A stretch of 64,000 bases of DNA from assembly GCA_963770485.1 (NCBI GenBank), contig CAVYPX010000014.1:310001-374000 (forward strand). The letters run 5' to 3'. The notes under the pieces were generated by a model. That model was not told where the DNA came from. It was given only the letters and a program-made list of their open reading frames with translations, and did no database searches. This document shows, in pieces, positions 9,894 through 17,559 of this stretch (position 1 is its first letter; each line of letters begins with the position of its first letter). The stretch comes from CAVVEC01 sp963770485. GTDB lineage: Bacteria > Acidobacteriota > Terriglobia > Terriglobales > Acidobacteriaceae. A program made the position numbers and the translations under genes.

Positions 9894-10703
9894 ATGTACC
9901 CAGGCGGGCAGAATCTGCGAGTATTGCGCGAACAACTTGGCTTGACCATGAGGGATGTCGAGAACGCCAGCGCACGCATCGCGCAGAAACACCGTAATGA
10001 GGAATTCTTCATTCCTCCCAGCCGGCTTTCCGACGTTGAAACCAAGGGCGTCATTCCGAGCATCTATCGCCTGTATTCCCTGGCCGTGATTTATCGCCGC
10101 GATATCCGCGAACTCCTTTCCTGGTTCAACGTCGATCTGAACGCGATGGCGGCTGATCTGGATCTGGTATTCCCGCCGAAGTCGCACGTTTCGGAAGCTC
10201 TGGCCAATCTCTCCAGCATTCAAATTCCGGTCCGGCTGGATCCCAGTTTCGATCCCCGGCGCACCGTGAACTTTGGGCGAATGGTGGAACAGTGGGGATT
10301 GGTTCCTCTGGCGTACCTGGCCCAGTTTTCGTCGTGCCAATACACCTACGGCTACATTGGAAGTGAAGACTTGACCATGTATCCGATTTTGCCGCCGGGA
10401 AGTTTCGTGCAGGTGGACGAGGCCCGGAGCAAGGTGGTTGAAGGCGGCTGGAGGTCGGAATACGAGCGGCCCATCTATTTCGTGGAAACGCGAGGCGGCC
10501 ACACCTGTTGCTGGTGCACAGTTGCACGGGAAGAGATTATTCTGCAGCCCCATCCGCTCTCGCCCGTCGCCCCCCGCGTCCTGCGCTACCCGCAAGAGGC
10601 CGAAGTGATCGGTCAGGTGGTCGGGGTGGCCATCAAACTGGGGGATTGGCGTCCCGTTTGTGACTCTTCATTAAGCTCGAAAGCGCATGAAGCACTGAAT
10701 TGA
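9894..10703 (+). CDS. XRE-family regulator with LexA/S24-like C-terminal domain
   Basis: Residues 5-75 form a helix-turn-helix of the XRE/Cro type (NLRVLREQLGLTMRDVENAS, then RLSDVETKGVIPSIYRLYSLA). Residues 150-255 resemble the beta fold of S24/LexA repressors (GSEDLTMYPILPPGSFVQVD, then VIGQVVGVAIKL). The position of the LexA catalytic serine ('GdSMxP') reads LTMYP, so the nucleophile appears to be Thr or missing. The domain is therefore probably a ligand or dimerisation module rather than an autoprotease. Start at 9894 follows a GGGGGAGGGGG ribosome site. The 3' end overlaps the convergent gene 10633-11052 by 71 bp. Target unknown. Confidence 0.8.
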   Translation: MYPGGQNLRVLREQLGLTMRDVENASARIAQKHRNEEFFIPPSRLSDVETKGVIPSIYRLYSLAVIYRRDIRELLSWFNVDLNAMAADLDLVFPPKSHVSEALANLSSIQIPVRLDPSFDPRRTVNFGRMVEQWGLVPLAYLAQFSSCQYTYGYIGSEDLTMYPILPPGSFVQVDEARSKVVEGGWRSEYERPIYFVETRGGHTCCWCTVAREEIILQPHPLSPVAPRVLRYPQEAEVIGQVVGVAIKLGDWRPVCDSSLSSKAHEALN

Positions 10704-11052
10704 GATGGCGGGCGGACCCTGCTCCCGGTCCGGGCGGCAGCAGACCAGAACTGGCAGCCGACAAGCGTTCTACATAATCGTTCGGTGAAACTCCCGCCAT
10801 TTGACTGGATTGATGGACATCTTCCACCAGACTGCGGATGGGTGTAGCCAGGATCTTTGCCAGCAAGGAGCGATGCGCCTGCGCCAGCGCCCGCCCGGCG
10901 GCCAGATCACCGTAAACACGCGCCAGACCCCAGTGCGCATACCCCCCCGCTTGATTCCGTAAACCCGAAAGATACTCCAACCTCCGGAGCCTTCCCTCGA
11001 TCGCCTTCAGGGTCGTGCCTTGCAGATCTTCGAGTGCAGAAATTAGCGGCAT
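10633..11052 (-). CDS. Conserved hypothetical helical protein
   Basis: 139-residue soluble protein that I recognise only as an acidobacterial hypothetical. It is helical, with MPLISALEDLQGTTLKAIEG at the start and a conserved-looking tail LLPPGPGAGSARHLNSVLHA. No catalytic motif, signal peptide or membrane segment is visible. Its last 71 bp overlap the 3' end of the XRE gene in tail-to-tail orientation. The upstream side (11053-11157) is AT-rich and shared with the divergent small-peptide gene at 11158. Function unknown. Confidence 0.65.
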   Translation of the reverse strand: MPLISALEDLQGTTLKAIEGRLRRLEYLSGLRNQAGGYAHWGLARVYGDLAAGRALAQAHRSLLAKILATPIRSLVEDVHQSSQMAGVSPNDYVERLSAASSGLLPPGPGAGSARHLNSVLHALSSLMKSHKRDANPPV

Positions 11053-11157
11053 TTCGTTACATTTTCCGTAATTCGAAATTACTTTGGTTACCTAGGCAAA
11101 AGGCTTTCCGCCAGCACATTATCACGGTGCAGTCCACCTTGAAAAGGAGCTTACACC

Positions 11158-11298
11158 GTGAAAAAATGCCTGCTTTGGCTTGCTGCCGCGCTGCTTCTGA
11201 CCACCATTTCTGCAACCCCGTTGATGGCCGATGGAAACCCGTACTGCGCGCCCAGCGGCTGCGGAGGAATCACTCAGTTCTCCGTGCCCATGCGATGA
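11158..11298 (+). CDS. 46-residue secreted Cys-containing peptide
   Basis: GTG start with AAAAGGAGC seven bases upstream; encodes 46 residues. The N-terminus MKKCLLWLAAALLLTTISA is a textbook signal peptide, and cleavage after 'PLMA' would release a peptide of about 21 residues, DGNPYCAPSGCGG and onward, with two cysteines that could form one disulfide. Too short for usual gene finders. It lies 56 bp before the membrane-protein gene at 11355, on the same strand. I recall similar signal-peptide mini-genes in front of this membrane protein in other Acidobacteriota, but cannot verify that here. Signal, toxin or structural roles are all open. Confidence 0.6.
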   Translation: MKKCLLWLAAALLLTTISATPLMADGNPYCAPSGCGGITQFSVPMR

Positions 11299-11354
11299 GA
11301 TGATTTTGCCTTGTGGGCTGCTGCGATAAGGTGTATATTGCAGCGCGGTAGCCC

Positions 11355-12140
11355 ATGATTCCGATCCTCTATTACTATTTGTGGGTCGCCCCTCATGTTC
11401 TGTTAGGGGGTGTTTTGTTTCTCATGGTCCGCCGTCAAGTGCATCGGCAGTTTCCCATGTTCTTTCTTTACGCGACGTGGGAGATTTCGCAGTTCGCTGT
11501 ACTTTTTGCGATACATCTATCCAACTTCCACTTCGGTGCGGGCTACCAGCGTGCGTACCTGGTCGGACTGGCGCTGAGTACCGCCATCCGTTTTGGGGTC
11601 ATTTATGAGCTGTTCCGGCATTTTTTTCACCGCTACCCCGCACTTACCGGTCCCGGAAGGTTCTTGTTCCGTGGAACGACAGTGCTGCTTCTCGTGATCG
11701 CGGTGGGGCTGGCCATCTCTGCGCCGGGTAGTGCCGCAGACCAGATCTCTCATGCGACTACATACTCCTCGCTGAAGGCTACGACATTCGCATTAGATCG
11801 AGCTGTCACCATCCTGCAGTGTGGTCTCCTAATGTCACTTTTCGTGTTCTCGCGGTACTTCGCATTGTCGTGGCGGAGTAATGCCTTTGGCATCGCTTTG
11901 GGCTTGGGAGCTTTCGCCAGCGTAGAATTAGCCACGTCGGCCATGCGCCTTTACTTCTCTAGTAATACATTTAATACATTCTTCGATTTCTCTAACATGG
12001 CGACCTACCACTTCTGTGTCCTGGTTTGGATGTTCTATCTTTTGGCGCCGGAGCGGAAACCACATTACGCTTTGCAACCGTTGCCCGAAGACGATTTGGA
12101 AATTTGGAACCGGGAACTGCAGCGCTTAATACAACAATGA
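11355..12140 (+). CDS. Seven-span integral membrane protein, unknown function
   Basis: 261 residues with about seven predicted membrane segments: near 5-25 (YYYLWVAPHVLLGGVLFLMV), 38-55, 65-85, 105-125, 150-170, 180-200 and 215-235. Conserved-looking polar motifs sit in loops (WEISQF, RDAITRF-like region RFGVIYELFRHFF, NRELQRLIQQ at the end). I do not recognise a named family. The stop codon overlaps the start of the next gene (ATGA), which implies translational coupling with 12137-12679. With the secreted peptide upstream, a receptor or export role can be imagined but is not shown. Confidence 0.7.
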   Translation: MIPILYYYLWVAPHVLLGGVLFLMVRRQVHRQFPMFFLYATWEISQFAVLFAIHLSNFHFGAGYQRAYLVGLALSTAIRFGVIYELFRHFFHRYPALTGPGRFLFRGTTVLLLVIAVGLAISAPGSAADQISHATTYSSLKATTFALDRAVTILQCGLLMSLFVFSRYFALSWRSNAFGIALGLGAFASVELATSAMRLYFSSNTFNTFFDFSNMATYHFCVLVWMFYLLAPERKPHYALQPLPEDDLEIWNRELQRLIQQ

Positions 12141-12679
12141 CTATCACTCTCATACTCGTCTGTGTCGCACTTCTAGCACTGGTGTTGCTGCTGAGTCTGG
12201 CAAAGGGACAGGCCTCCAGCCCCAAAGTTCTGGAAAACCCAAGGGAGCACATCCGCTCGGTGGACGTGGAGGCCTTTCGCAACCTCATGGACCCGGATGA
12301 GAAGGAGTTTCTGCGTACTCGTTTGCGGCCGGCGGAATTCCGGAAGATCCAGCGGGAGCGGCTGCGCGCCGCGGCAGATTACGTATCGTGCGCCGCTGGT
12401 AATGCCGCGGTCTTGCTCCGCTTGGGGGAAGCCGCTCGACGCAGTCCCGATCCGGCAACGGTCGCGGCAGCTGACAAACTAGTTGATAACGCCATTCGCT
12501 TGCGCTTCTATGCCTTCCAGGCCTTGGCAAGACTTTATGTCGGCATGCTCTTGCCCGGCGTGCGCGTATCCCCGGTTCGCATCGCGGAAAGTTACGAGCA
12601 GATGACGCGCTTAGTCGTGTTGCTCGGGTGTTTGCAGTATCCCACCCGTGGTGTCTCGGCTGCCCTCTTGGCAGACTAG
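12137..12679 (+). CDS. Single-span membrane-anchored hypothetical protein
   Basis: The start at 12137 is chosen because its ATG overlaps the TGA of the upstream gene (ATGA). The product has 180 residues: an N-terminal anchor (TLILVCVALLALVLLLSLA), then a helical cytoplasmic-looking domain with DPDEKEFLRTRLRPAEFRKI and RLRFYAFQALARLYVGML. No known motif. The tight coupling to the seven-span protein suggests that the two form a complex; this is inference. Confidence 0.65.
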   Translation: MTITLILVCVALLALVLLLSLAKGQASSPKVLENPREHIRSVDVEAFRNLMDPDEKEFLRTRLRPAEFRKIQRERLRAAADYVSCAAGNAAVLLRLGEAARRSPDPATVAAADKLVDNAIRLRFYAFQALARLYVGMLLPGVRVSPVRIAESYEQMTRLVVLLGCLQYPTRGVSAALLAD

Positions 12680-12745
12680 GGACAAGTCCAGACGCTTTGC
12701 GGGGCATCGGCGCTTCTCTCCCGACCTTTGCCTTTCAGGCTTTGA

Positions 12746-12766
12746 CCGCCGCTGCGCCCGCGGCGG
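12746..12766. terminator. Possible bidirectional terminator hairpin between convergent genes
   Basis: CCGCCGC (12746-12752) and GCGGCGG (12760-12766) are perfect inverted arms with a 7-base loop, placed between the convergent genes ending at 12679 (+) and 12812 (-). No U-tract follows on either strand, so it is not a canonical intrinsic terminator. Confidence 0.4.
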
Positions 12767-12811
12767 GCACGCCAAACCTCTCAGGATTATTCCTCAAACT
12801 TAGGGAAGGCA

Positions 12812-13711
12812 CTAGGCTTTCCAGGCGATCATCATGCCAAGAACCACCGGCAAATAGATCACAGAAGCATGGACCACGCGGCTGGCCAGGACTTTCGAAG
12901 CCGATCTCGCCAGTTTCGTGACGTGATAGAGCAAAAACGCTCCCGCCCCCAGCATCGCAACCGGATAAACAGTCCCCCCGCGAGCGACCACCGGCAGCAT
13001 CGTGGTAGCGATCAGAATCACGGTGAAGCCGACAATCTCGGCGCGGGTGAAACGGGAGTCCAGATCAAAATGGGGCAACATGCGGTAGCCCGCCCGGGCA
13101 TAGTCATCACGGTACATCAAGGCGATGGCCAGAAAATGGGGAAACTGCCAAAGGAACAGGATAGCGAAGAGGAACCACGCCTGCCGGTCGATGTGGGCAG
13201 AGGCGCCCGCCCATCCGATCAAAGTTGGCATCGCGCCCGGGAAAGCGCCCAGCAGTGTGCATAACGGCGTCTTTCGCTTCAACGGGGTGTAGACGAGAAG
13301 ATACGATAGTAGAGTCGAAATCGCCAGCAGTGCGGACAGCCGGTTAACCGCAACCGCGAGATATGCCCCTCCGGCCACGCTGAGCAGAATCCCAAACAGA
13401 AGCGCTTCCCGCGCGCTCAGCCTGCCCGCAGGCAGAGGCCGCGAAGCCGTGCGGCGCATCTGGCCATCCCAAACCCGTTCCATCCATTGGTTGAGGGTCG
13501 CCGTGCCGCTCGCTACCAGCAGAGTGCCCGCCAGCGTGTTCACCAAACCGGCGATTCTGAGGGGTCCGCGGCAAGCCAGGTAATAACCCGCTGACGTAGT
13601 CATGAGAATCAGCAGGTTTACCTCGGGCTTGGTCAGCGTGTAAAAGTCCCGGAGCTTCGATGTCAGTCTCTGCAGAGAGGTCGGATTCGCCATCACGTTA
13701 GTGGTCGCCAT
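12812..13711 (-). CDS. ctaB: Protoheme IX farnesyltransferase (heme O synthase)
   Basis: UbiA-family membrane prenyltransferase that converts heme b to heme O for the oxidase. Both prenyl-diphosphate/Mg sites are seen: NQWMERVWDGQMRRTASRPL and the second loop YRDDYARAGYRML. Multiple membrane spans follow the N-terminal LTKPEVNLLILMTTSAGYYLA. The start at 13711 (MATTNVM) is preferred over 13780 because the stop of the upstream gene ends one base before it (TAAA-ATG), giving coupled translation. Last gene of the oxidase operon. No heme A synthase (ctaA) gene is in the window. Confidence 0.95.
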   Translation of the reverse strand: MATTNVMANPTSLQRLTSKLRDFYTLTKPEVNLLILMTTSAGYYLACRGPLRIAGLVNTLAGTLLVASGTATLNQWMERVWDGQMRRTASRPLPAGRLSAREALLFGILLSVAGGAYLAVAVNRLSALLAISTLLSYLLVYTPLKRKTPLCTLLGAFPGAMPTLIGWAGASAHIDRQAWFLFAILFLWQFPHFLAIALMYRDDYARAGYRMLPHFDLDSRFTRAEIVGFTVILIATTMLPVVARGGTVYPVAMLGAGAFLLYHVTKLARSASKVLASRVVHASVIYLPVVLGMMIAWKA

Positions 13712-13712
13712 T

Positions 13713-13988
13713 TTACCAGTCTTGGCCCGATCCACTCGGGTCGTCGGGGCGTTTAAACTGATTGCGCTTGCGATGAACAATAAAAATCATGCCGATGGAT
13801 CCGAGCGTAGGAGGAATGATCAATACCAGAATGCCACTTTTCAAAGCCTGAATCATCCTCGCCCCGGCGGAAGCGGCTTGAGTATAGCAGAGAGCACAGC
13901 TTTGCGAAAAAGCCGGCAAAGGCGCAAGCAGCAGGATCAGTCCTGCCAGGGCGATGCCGCCGAGCTGGATTGATCTCTGAAGTCTCAT
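13713..13988 (-). CDS. Small membrane protein of the oxidase operon
   Basis: 91 residues from the ATG at 13988. It has a signal peptide or first span (LGGIALAGLILLLAPLPAFS), then SCALCYTQAASAGARM with a CxxC pair just outside the membrane, a second span (GILVLIIPPTLGSIGMIFIV) and a basic tail. An alternative start at 14024 would add 12 residues. Placed between subunit IV and ctaB with 1-bp spacing to ctaB, so it is clearly part of the operon. The CxxC next to the membrane could serve copper or heme handling during oxidase assembly; no family name comes to mind. Confidence 0.65.
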   Translation of the reverse strand: MRLQRSIQLGGIALAGLILLLAPLPAFSQSCALCYTQAASAGARMIQALKSGILVLIIPPTLGSIGMIFIVHRKRNQFKRPDDPSGSGQDW

Positions 13989-14026
13989 ATTTCCGTCTTT
14001 CCGGCGCGAGGTGTCGCCGTCCATCG

Positions 14027-14338
14027 CTATTTTGCCCAGGGCACGCCTCCCGACATCCGGAAACTGTCGGTCCACCCATATTGCATCGCCAACAGCACAA
14101 AGCCCGTGAAGATCACGACAAACCACAGCAATCCACGATTTTCCGACAGATGCATGAAGAACAAAAGCGCCAGCCCAGCCTCGAGGACAGCGACGATCAG
14201 CATGCGCACGAACATCTGCGATCCGTCAATACTTTGATAGGCAATGACGAACTGCAAGCCAGCCAGGGCCAGTATGCAAAGATAGACGACCACGTCTTTC
14301 CCGATTCCACTACTCTTGTGCTCTTCGGCGGTAGCCAT
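14027..14338 (-). CDS. Cytochrome c oxidase subunit IV (prokaryotic type)
   Basis: 103 residues with three membrane spans (VVVYLCILALAGLQFVIAY, MLIVAVLEAGLALLFFMHLS, WFVVIFTGFVLLAMQYGWTD). The pattern of a short acidic/basic head and the FFMHL motif matches the prokaryotic COX4 family, a small accessory subunit of caa3-type oxidases. It lies 38 bp after the small membrane protein gene and 26 bp from subunit III. Confidence 0.85.
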   Translation of the reverse strand: MATAEEHKSSGIGKDVVVYLCILALAGLQFVIAYQSIDGSQMFVRMLIVAVLEAGLALLFFMHLSENRGLLWFVVIFTGFVLLAMQYGWTDSFRMSGGVPWAK

Positions 14339-14364
14339 AGTTGTTCGCTCCTACTTCTTCGCTG

Positions 14365-14979
14365 TCAGTGAGAAAGATTCAAAAGATAGACCAGCGGAAC
14401 AACGAACATCCAAACCATATCCACGAAGTGCCAATACAAGCCGAGGATTTCGAGGTCATCGGCATTGTAACGGCCGCCCTTGTAGCGGATTCCCACCACA
14501 ATCAGGGCGATCACCCCCCCCGTGACGTGCGTAAGGTGCAGGCCGGTGATGCTGAAAAATGCTGCGCCAAACAGCCCGGTGCCCCAGGGATTCTGGAAGA
14601 GGGTCATTCCTTCGTTGATCAGTGCCAGCCATTCGCGAATATGCAGCAGGGCAAAAAGAATGCCAGCGGCGGCGGTAATGAACGTCCAGCGCAGAGCTCT
14701 CGATTTGTCGCCCGTTCTTGCCGCGCGGACTCCTATTAGCATCGTCAAGCTGCTGGTCACGAGGATGAATGTCATCAGCGCCACGTTGGCTATGCTGTGG
14801 AACGGCCTGGGCCAGGCGGGAGTGGCGTTGCGGATAAATCCATAGGCTACAAGGCACCCGGCAAAAGTTGCAGTGTCGGCGATGATGAACAGCCACATCG
14901 CCATCTTCTTAGCGGGAACCGAGAACGTCGGCTTCTCCATCAAGCCTGCATGTCCCCCCATCGTATCGGCGTGGCTCAC
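14365..14979 (-). CDS. ctaE: Cytochrome c oxidase subunit III (first copy)
   Basis: Five-span subunit III of the heme-copper oxidase, which supports the D-channel and stability of subunit I. Motifs typical of COX3 are visible: MWLFIIADTATFAGCLVAY, FFSITGLHLTHVTGGVIAL (HxxH) and YWHFVDMVWMFVVPLVYL near the end. At 204 aa it has the length of the short bacterial form. A second COX3-family protein is encoded immediately upstream (15004-15687); both keep the YWHFxD C-terminal motif. Confidence 0.92.
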   Translation of the reverse strand: MSHADTMGGHAGLMEKPTFSVPAKKMAMWLFIIADTATFAGCLVAYGFIRNATPAWPRPFHSIANVALMTFILVTSSLTMLIGVRAARTGDKSRALRWTFITAAAGILFALLHIREWLALINEGMTLFQNPWGTGLFGAAFFSITGLHLTHVTGGVIALIVVGIRYKGGRYNADDLEILGLYWHFVDMVWMFVVPLVYLLNLSH

Positions 14980-15003
14980 GGTGTCTCCTATCGATTAAGC
15001 AGG

Positions 15004-15687
15004 CTAGAGCTTGATCCACAACAACAACAGCAGGTACACCCAAAGCACGTCCATAAAGTGCCAATAGCGCGAAGTCGCATCCAGCGTGCTTTTCCGCAGG
15101 ATGGAACCGTTTAACCGGTGAATGACACGGACCAGCCCTCCCAGACCACCCAGCACATGCAGTGCGTGCATTGCCGTCAGGACGTAAAAGAATGAGCTGT
15201 TGGGATCCGTCGCCAGATACAGTCCCTGGGAGCGCAACTGCAGCCAGGCCGCATACTGCCCGGCTACAAACAACAAACCCAGAAACAGCGTGATGTAGAG
15301 CCAGCGAGCAGGGTTAGCGATCCGATCTTTTGCCCCGCCCATGAAAGCGCCAACCTGGCGGCGTGCCACTTCCAGCGCAATGCTGCTGGCGAGCAACACC
15401 AGAGTGTTGAGATAGAGAATTCGCGGCAGAGTAAGATGCCGCCAGTCCAGCGCGGACCCTTCACGAACGATCAATGCGCTGGTGAAGGCCGCAAAGGTCA
15501 TCGTGATGGATGCCAGCACGACCCAGATTCCGGTTGAAGCCGGTGGCGGCGCGTAGTCCTTGACCGCACGCAAGTCGCCATCAGCCGGAACCAGGTTTCG
15601 CCAGCCACCCTTGCCGGAATCGATCCTCAGCTGCGACGGATCACGACGTTCATCGATTTTTGGCGGTTCATGGACCGTGGTCGCCAT
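15004..15687 (-). CDS. Cytochrome c oxidase subunit III-like protein (second copy)
   Basis: COX3 family member of 227 residues. The start at 15687 (MATTVHEPP) follows GGGAGAAGTTT and is preferred over 15705. A long polar N-terminal extension (about 50 residues, KIDERRDPSQLRI) precedes five spans. SFFYVLTAMHALHVLGGLGG and SRYWHFMDVLWVYLLLLLWI match the COX3 signature helices. It differs strongly from the neighbouring ctaE copy, so this is not a recent duplication. It lies 25 bp from ctaE and 29 bp from ctaD. Confidence 0.88.
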   Translation of the reverse strand: MATTVHEPPKIDERRDPSQLRIDSGKGGWRNLVPADGDLRAVKDYAPPPASTGIWVVLASITMTFAAFTSALIVREGSALDWRHLTLPRILYLNTLVLLASSIALEVARRQVGAFMGGAKDRIANPARWLYITLFLGLLFVAGQYAAWLQLRSQGLYLATDPNSSFFYVLTAMHALHVLGGLGGLVRVIHRLNGSILRKSTLDATSRYWHFMDVLWVYLLLLLWIKL

Positions 15688-15715
15688 AAACTTCTCCCAT
15701 CCCATCTCTGTCCGA

Positions 15716-17506
15716 TCACGCCTCGTCGCGTTCTGACTTCACTTTTTCGGGTGAGGCTTGCATCACATAATCGCCGACCGAGCTCTCCACTCCGTACTGA
15801 TACGGATCGTGGTAAACCACTGGCAGCTTATCGCCAAAATTGTTATGAGGCGGAGGTGTAGTCGGCGTGCTCCACTCCAGCGAAGTGGCCTCCCATGGAT
15901 TGTCGGACGCTGGTTTTCCCCAGAACCGGCTGTGAATCAGGTTGTACAAGAAAATGAGCTGTACCGCGCCGGTTACCAACGCAGCCACAGTAATAAACTG
16001 GTGTAACGGAATGAGGCGTTGCATGTAATCGGGCGAAAACGCCTGGTAGCGGCGCACATTGCCTGCCATGCCCAGGTAATGGAACGGCATGAAGATGCAA
16101 TACGTGCCGACGAAGCTGAGCCAGAAGTGAACCCTGCCCAAAGTTTCGTTCATCATGCGGCCAAACATCTTCGGGAACCAGAAGTAAGTGCCGGCGAAAA
16201 TCCCGAACATGGCCGCCACGCCCATCACCATGTGGAAGTGCCCGACTACGAAATAGGTGGCATGCAGCATGATGTCGATCGAGGGCTGCGCCAGGAAGAA
16301 GCCGCTTACCCCTCCGCTGATAAACATCGAGATAAAGCCCAAGGCAAAAAGCGAAGCCGTATTGATCCGTAACTTCGCGCCGTAAAGGCTGCCCAGCCAG
16401 ATCAGCACAATAATTGTTGAAGGAATCGTGATGATCAGCGTGGGGAAGGAGAAAGCCAGCGACGAAACGGGATTCATCCCGCTGACGAACATGTGATGCC
16501 CGTAGACCATGTAACTGAGGACGGCCAAAGCGCCCATGGAGTAAATCAAGACTCGATGGCTGAGCATCGGCTTGCGCATGTTGGTGATCAGAACATGCGA
16601 GACGATCCCCATCCCGGGCACGATCGCGATATACACCTCAGGGTGTCCGAAGAACCAGAACAGGTGCTGCCACAGCAGAGTCGATCCGCCGGCATGCGGT
16701 TGCAGTTGGTCGTTGATCACCAGGTTAGCCGGCACGAAAAAGCTGGTTCCCGCGACGTGGTCCAGGATGAGCAGGATGCAGGCCGGCATCAACACGGCGA
16801 ACGCCGTCAGCCCCATGCACGAAGTAATGAACCAGCCCCATGCGCTGAGCGGCAGGCGCCACAGGCTCATGCCCCGGGTCCGCATGTCGAGCGTAGTGGT
16901 GATGAAGTTCAACGATCCAAGCAGTTGGCCCACGCAGAAGATGGCAATGGAGGCTGCCCACAGAACCACGCCCGTGCCCTGGCCGGGGCCGGAAACCTTC
17001 CCCACTGCGCTCAGCGGCGCGTACTGGGTCCAACCGCCGAGGGTGGGTCCGTCGCTCACGAAGAACGACGAGACCAGAACCAGGAAGGCTACGAACGTGA
17101 CCCAGAACGACATCATGTTGAAATGAGGGAAGGGCATGTCCTCCGCGCCGACCTGGATGGGCAAAAAGTAATTGCCGAAAGCCGCGAACGGAGCCGTGGT
17201 GAGTACGAAGAAGACCATGATTGTCGCGTGCATGGTCATGAGCTGCAGGTAGAACTCCGGCGTCATCACATTGCCGGGAGCACCATTGCTGGTAAGCAAG
17301 TGCAGGCCGGGAATGGCGTAGTTCGTCCATCCCAAGTGGATGCGCATCAGCCAGGAAAGGAACATTCCCACCAGGACCGCCACCAGGGCCAACCCGTAAT
17401 ACTGTTTACCGATGACTTTGTGGTCCAGGCTGAAGATGTGCTTGCGAATAAAGCTCGTCGGCGGCACGTGCTGCGCTACGTGGGCATGCGCTGACATGTC
17501 GTGCAT
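15716..17506 (-). CDS. ctaD: Cytochrome c oxidase subunit I
   Basis: Catalytic subunit with heme a and the heme a3-CuB site. Start at 17506 is set by GAGGTGAGCCC just upstream. Ligands seen: His93 (TMHATIMVFF, low-spin heme), His288 and Tyr292 (FFGHPEVYIAIVP, CuB and crosslinked Tyr), His337/His338 (MVYGHHMF, CuB), His423/His425 (VVGHFHMVMG, heme a3 and a). D-channel residues are in place (GNYFLPIQVGAEDMPFP with Asp123). The helix VIII motif that normally reads VPTGIK reads IPSTII, so the K-channel lysine is Ile366. Product 596 aa, longer than minimal COX1, with a C-terminal extension. Operon position between subunits II and III is standard. Confidence 0.97.
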   Translation of the reverse strand: MHDMSAHAHVAQHVPPTSFIRKHIFSLDHKVIGKQYYGLALVAVLVGMFLSWLMRIHLGWTNYAIPGLHLLTSNGAPGNVMTPEFYLQLMTMHATIMVFFVLTTAPFAAFGNYFLPIQVGAEDMPFPHFNMMSFWVTFVAFLVLVSSFFVSDGPTLGGWTQYAPLSAVGKVSGPGQGTGVVLWAASIAIFCVGQLLGSLNFITTTLDMRTRGMSLWRLPLSAWGWFITSCMGLTAFAVLMPACILLILDHVAGTSFFVPANLVINDQLQPHAGGSTLLWQHLFWFFGHPEVYIAIVPGMGIVSHVLITNMRKPMLSHRVLIYSMGALAVLSYMVYGHHMFVSGMNPVSSLAFSFPTLIITIPSTIIVLIWLGSLYGAKLRINTASLFALGFISMFISGGVSGFFLAQPSIDIMLHATYFVVGHFHMVMGVAAMFGIFAGTYFWFPKMFGRMMNETLGRVHFWLSFVGTYCIFMPFHYLGMAGNVRRYQAFSPDYMQRLIPLHQFITVAALVTGAVQLIFLYNLIHSRFWGKPASDNPWEATSLEWSTPTTPPPHNNFGDKLPVVYHDPYQYGVESSVGDYVMQASPEKVKSERDEA

Positions 17507-17559
17507 GGGCTCACCTCGAAAGAGATCTTTCCGAGCAACAGAGTGCGGCTGGTCATCCC

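Noticed and set aside
9140..10063. 307-codon minus-strand frame between dps and the XRE gene
   Set aside because: Both ends overlap convincing genes; only a short middle part looks protein-like, so at most it is a gene remnant and is noted as such in the gap entry.
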